From: NBML01 sp029939535 | GTDB lineage: Bacteria; Desulfobacterota; Desulfobacteria; Desulfobacterales; Desulfobacteraceae | DNA: 15,293 bases | Assembly: GCA_029939535.1 (NCBI GenBank) | Contig: JAOZST010000081.1 | Location: 1 to 15,293, forward strand | Direction: 5' to 3' | Translations under genes and position numbers: made by a program | Notes under the pieces: model-generated | The model's database searches: none | What the model was told of the DNA's origin: nothing | What the model saw: the letters and a program-made list of their open reading frames with translations, nothing else | Shown here: positions 13,905 through 15,293 of the stretch, piece by piece | How positions within the stretch are numbered: position 1 is the first letter of the stretch | How the letters are laid out: every line of letters starts with the position of its first letter

Positions 13905-14669
13905 ATGAACGATAAAACACTTACCCAGCTCCTGTCCAGGGTAGCCCAGGGCAGTCTCAGCGTAGAGGATGCCCAGGCCAGGTTCAAACATCTTTCCTTT
14001 GAAGATATTGATTTTGCCCACATTGATCACCACAGGTCATTGAGAAAAGGCTTTCCCGAAGTAATTTTCGGCCAGGGTAAGACCTCTGTCCAGATCATTG
14101 GAATTCTTGAAAAAATGATCCCCAAAGAAGCGATTGTCCTGGTTACCCGTATTGACAAAGAAAAAGCTCTGAATGTGCAGCAAGCCCTTCCTGGAACTGA
14201 ATACTTTGAGGATGCCGGAATTTTAAGAATTCAAAAAAAAGAACCAGACATTACCGGCTTTGGAAAAATTCTTATCATCTCAGCCGGGACTTCAGATATT
14301 CCCGTGGCCATGGAAGCGTTAATTACTGCCAAAGCCATGGGAAATAAGGTGCAGACTCTGTTTGATGTTGGAGTGGCAGGGATTCATAGATTATTTGCCC
14401 ATAGCGATCAGATTCTTAAGGCCAGCGTATTGATTGTGGTGGCCGGCATGGAAGGAGCCCTGCCCAGTGTAGTGGCAGGCATGGTTTCAGCCCCTGTAAT
14501 TGCAGTACCCACAAGCATTGGATACGGAACCAGTTTCAACGGCATGACTGCATTGCTGGGTATGCTCAACTCCTGTAGCTCCAATATTGCAGTGGTCAAT
14601 ATTGACAATGGATTCGGAGCTGGATATATGGCTTCTTCCATCAACCATGTATCCAACATTCAACAGTAA
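13905..14669 (+). CDS. larB: LarB, pyridinium-3,5-biscarboxylic acid mononucleotide synthase (nickel-pincer cofactor)
   Basis: LarB carboxylates and hydrolyses nicotinic acid adenine dinucleotide in the first step to the nickel-pincer nucleotide used by lactate racemase and related LarA enzymes. The 254-aa protein has the usual N-terminal helical part with HHRSLRKGFPEVIFGQGKT (42-60), then a PurE-like domain: ISAGTSDIPVAMEA (125-138), VVAGMEGALPSVVAGM (178-193), VIAVPTSIGYG (198-208) and NSCSSNIAVVNIDNGFGAG (222-240). Cys224 fits the reactive cysteine (Cys221 in Lactobacillus LarB, from memory). The start at 13905 has GAGAG upstream and is nine bases after the ParM-like gene, so they share a transcript. 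larC, larE and larA are not in the window and must be elsewhere if the pathway is complete. Confidence 0.92.
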   Translation: MNDKTLTQLLSRVAQGSLSVEDAQARFKHLSFEDIDFAHIDHHRSLRKGFPEVIFGQGKTSVQIIGILEKMIPKEAIVLVTRIDKEKALNVQQALPGTEYFEDAGILRIQKKEPDITGFGKILIISAGTSDIPVAMEALITAKAMGNKVQTLFDVGVAGIHRLFAHSDQILKASVLIVVAGMEGALPSVVAGMVSAPVIAVPTSIGYGTSFNGMTALLGMLNSCSSNIAVVNIDNGFGAGYMASSINHVSNIQQ

Positions 14670-14680
14670 AGGAATATTCT

Positions 14681-14996
14681 TTACAATTCCCTTTTCAGAT
14701 CAATGGCTTCCACATCATCCAATGCCTGGTCATAAGGATATGATATCAAACTCCAGTTTTCCAGCCTCAATTTTTGACAGATCAAGAATGTCGTTTACAA
14801 TGGATAAAAGTGCCCTGGTACTGTTGTAGACAATCTTTGCATAACCCCTCTGCTCTTCACTGAGGTCAGAGTCCAGCAGCACATGCATCATTCCAATGAT
14901 CCCGTTCATGGGATTCCTGATCTCATGGCTTATATTGGCCAGAAATTTATCTTTTATTTCCATGGCAGCTGCAGCATTTTCAGAAACTGACTTCAA
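14681..14996 (-). pseudogene. Sensor histidine kinase remnant: HisKA domain joined out of frame to a C-terminal end
   Basis: The frame 14996-14730 encodes 88 residues beginning at a TTG: a short linker, then a clear dimerisation/phosphoacceptor domain with FLANISHEIRNPMNGIIGMM (phospho-His inside SHEI) and ILDLSKIEAGKLEF. It stops where the ATPase domain should begin. In another frame from about 14743 to the TAA at 14681-14683 is SYPYDQALDDVEAIDLKREL, which looks like the last helix of a hybrid kinase (HPt-like end), so the catalytic and receiver parts were probably deleted with a frame change at the join. An in-frame stop lies about eight codons before the TTG, so no sensor domain is present. 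The promoter-like boxes upstream remain. It converges on larB with 11 bases between. The C-terminal match is short and less certain than the HisKA domain. Confidence 0.72.
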
Positions 14997-15051
14997 ATTG
15001 AATTGCGAACCTTATTGAGCCTTCAAAAAAATCACAAGAATTTTATCCCAA

Positions 15052-15081
15052 AGTATAGCCAGACCATGGTTTGAATGTCAA
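15052..15081 (-). promoter_or_regulatory. Sigma70-like promoter toward the sensor kinase remnant
   Basis: On the minus strand TTGACA (15081-15076) and TATACT (15057-15052) are 18 bases apart, about 55 bases before the kinase frame. The octamer TGTCAAAT (plus strand) that holds this -35 box is repeated 18 bases further on (15076-15083 and 15094-15101). Confidence 0.45.
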
Positions 15082-15139
15082 ATTTAATTGTATTGTCAAA
15101 TATATTATGCAAAGCCAGTATTAAATTTTTATTTTTTGC

Positions 15140-15166
15140 TTGACATTAATAATATTTATATATAAT
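15140..15166 (+). promoter_or_regulatory. Promoter-like boxes upstream of the small membrane peptide frame
   Basis: A perfect TTGACA (15140-15145) and a perfect TATAAT (15161-15166) are 15 bases apart, which is short; shifting the -10 by two bases gives a spacing of 17 with a poorer box. The surrounding DNA is very AT-rich, which makes chance matches more likely. Confidence 0.4.
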
Positions 15167-15194
15167 AAATTATTTTTAAATAGAGTAAATAATT

Positions 15195-15278
15195 ATGATT
15201 ATAAATTTTATCAACATACTACTAGTGCTTATTATCGTGGAGGTGATTATTCTCACCTCCAGGCGAAGGGGCTCCTAG
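15195..15278 (+). CDS. Possible 27-aa single-span membrane peptide (type I toxin-like)
   Basis: An ATG at 15195 opens a 27-codon frame to a TAG: MIINFINILLVLIIVEVI followed by ILTSRRRGS. It is one uninterrupted hydrophobic helix with a basic end, the general shape of small membrane toxins and of small subunits of membrane complexes. A promoter-like pair lies about 30-50 bases upstream; the ribosome binding site (AGAG) is weak. The coding part holds a perfect hairpin with an SD/anti-SD sequence at 15238-15261. No match to a named toxin (Hok, Ldr, Ibs, TisB, Fst, TxpA) is recognised. The frame is short, AT-rich and near the window edge, so it may be chance; no antisense RNA promoter was identified with confidence. 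Confidence 0.35.
   Translation: MIINFINILLVLIIVEVIILTSRRRGS
15238..15261 (+). promoter_or_regulatory. Perfect 9-bp hairpin pairing GGAGGTGA with TCACCTCC
   Basis: TGGAGGTGA (15238-15246) and TCACCTCCA (15253-15261) pair perfectly around a six-base loop TTATTC. One arm is an ideal ribosome-binding sequence and the other equals the anti-Shine-Dalgarno end of 16S rRNA. No T run follows, so it is not a standard terminator, and no start codon lies at a proper distance after the first arm. Confidence 0.6.
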
Positions 15279-15293
15279 TGGCATAAACTTTAA

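Noticed and set aside
15238..15261. A 16S rRNA 3'-end fragment, because of TCACCTCC
   Set aside because: Only the octamer matches; the sequence around it is not rRNA, and the octamer forms a hairpin with its complement next to it.

Overview
The window looks like chromosomal DNA of an anaerobic, Gram-negative deltaproteobacterium, most probably a sulfate reducer of the Desulfobacterales. This is inferred from remembered protein-family resemblance and an AT-leaning composition judged by eye; no search was run. It is a draft scaffold: one run of exactly 100 N (4813-4912) separates two contig ends that share an identical 55-bp sequence, so that gap is probably not real.

Layout. 1-473: 3' end of a DUF294-type nucleotidyltransferase gene (+). 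562-933: small membrane protein with four CxxC zinc motifs (-). 1059-5263: a minus-strand operon, read from a good sigma70-like promoter at 5310-5338, with a 91-aa membrane protein, a Tat-type lipoprotein M48 metalloprotease with TPR-like repeats, a pyridoxamine-phosphate-oxidase-fold flavoprotein and a long-form UbiD decarboxylase; the last three genes overlap. 5466-8530: MurJ-like flippase overlapping a Sir2 deacylase, then a LysE/RhtB exporter (+). 8687-9995: remnants of two translationally overlapping genes, an arginase and a DEAD/DEAH helicase-exonuclease (-). 10151-10834: histidine phosphatase (+). 10848-12551: cmoA and cmoB for wobble uridine modification (-). 12735-14669: ParM/StbA-like actin ATPase followed nine bases later by larB for the nickel-pincer cofactor (+). 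14681-14996: eroded sensor kinase (-). 15195-15278: possible 27-aa membrane peptide with its own promoter and a hairpin that pairs a Shine-Dalgarno octamer with the exact anti-Shine-Dalgarno octamer (+).

The main unexpected result is the way genes here are broken. Three of them (arginase, helicase, sensor kinase) appear to keep terminal pieces while the middle has been cut out: one internal deletion in the arginase, three plus a one-base frameshift in the helicase, and one (possibly with N-terminal loss) in the kinase. Their neighbours are full length with catalytic residues in place. The same window also has four sets of 15-16-bp tandem duplications, two of them in frame inside one gene. Together they suggest a genome undergoing frequent slippage or short-homology deletion, as in early host association or relaxed selection, unless the assembly produced them.
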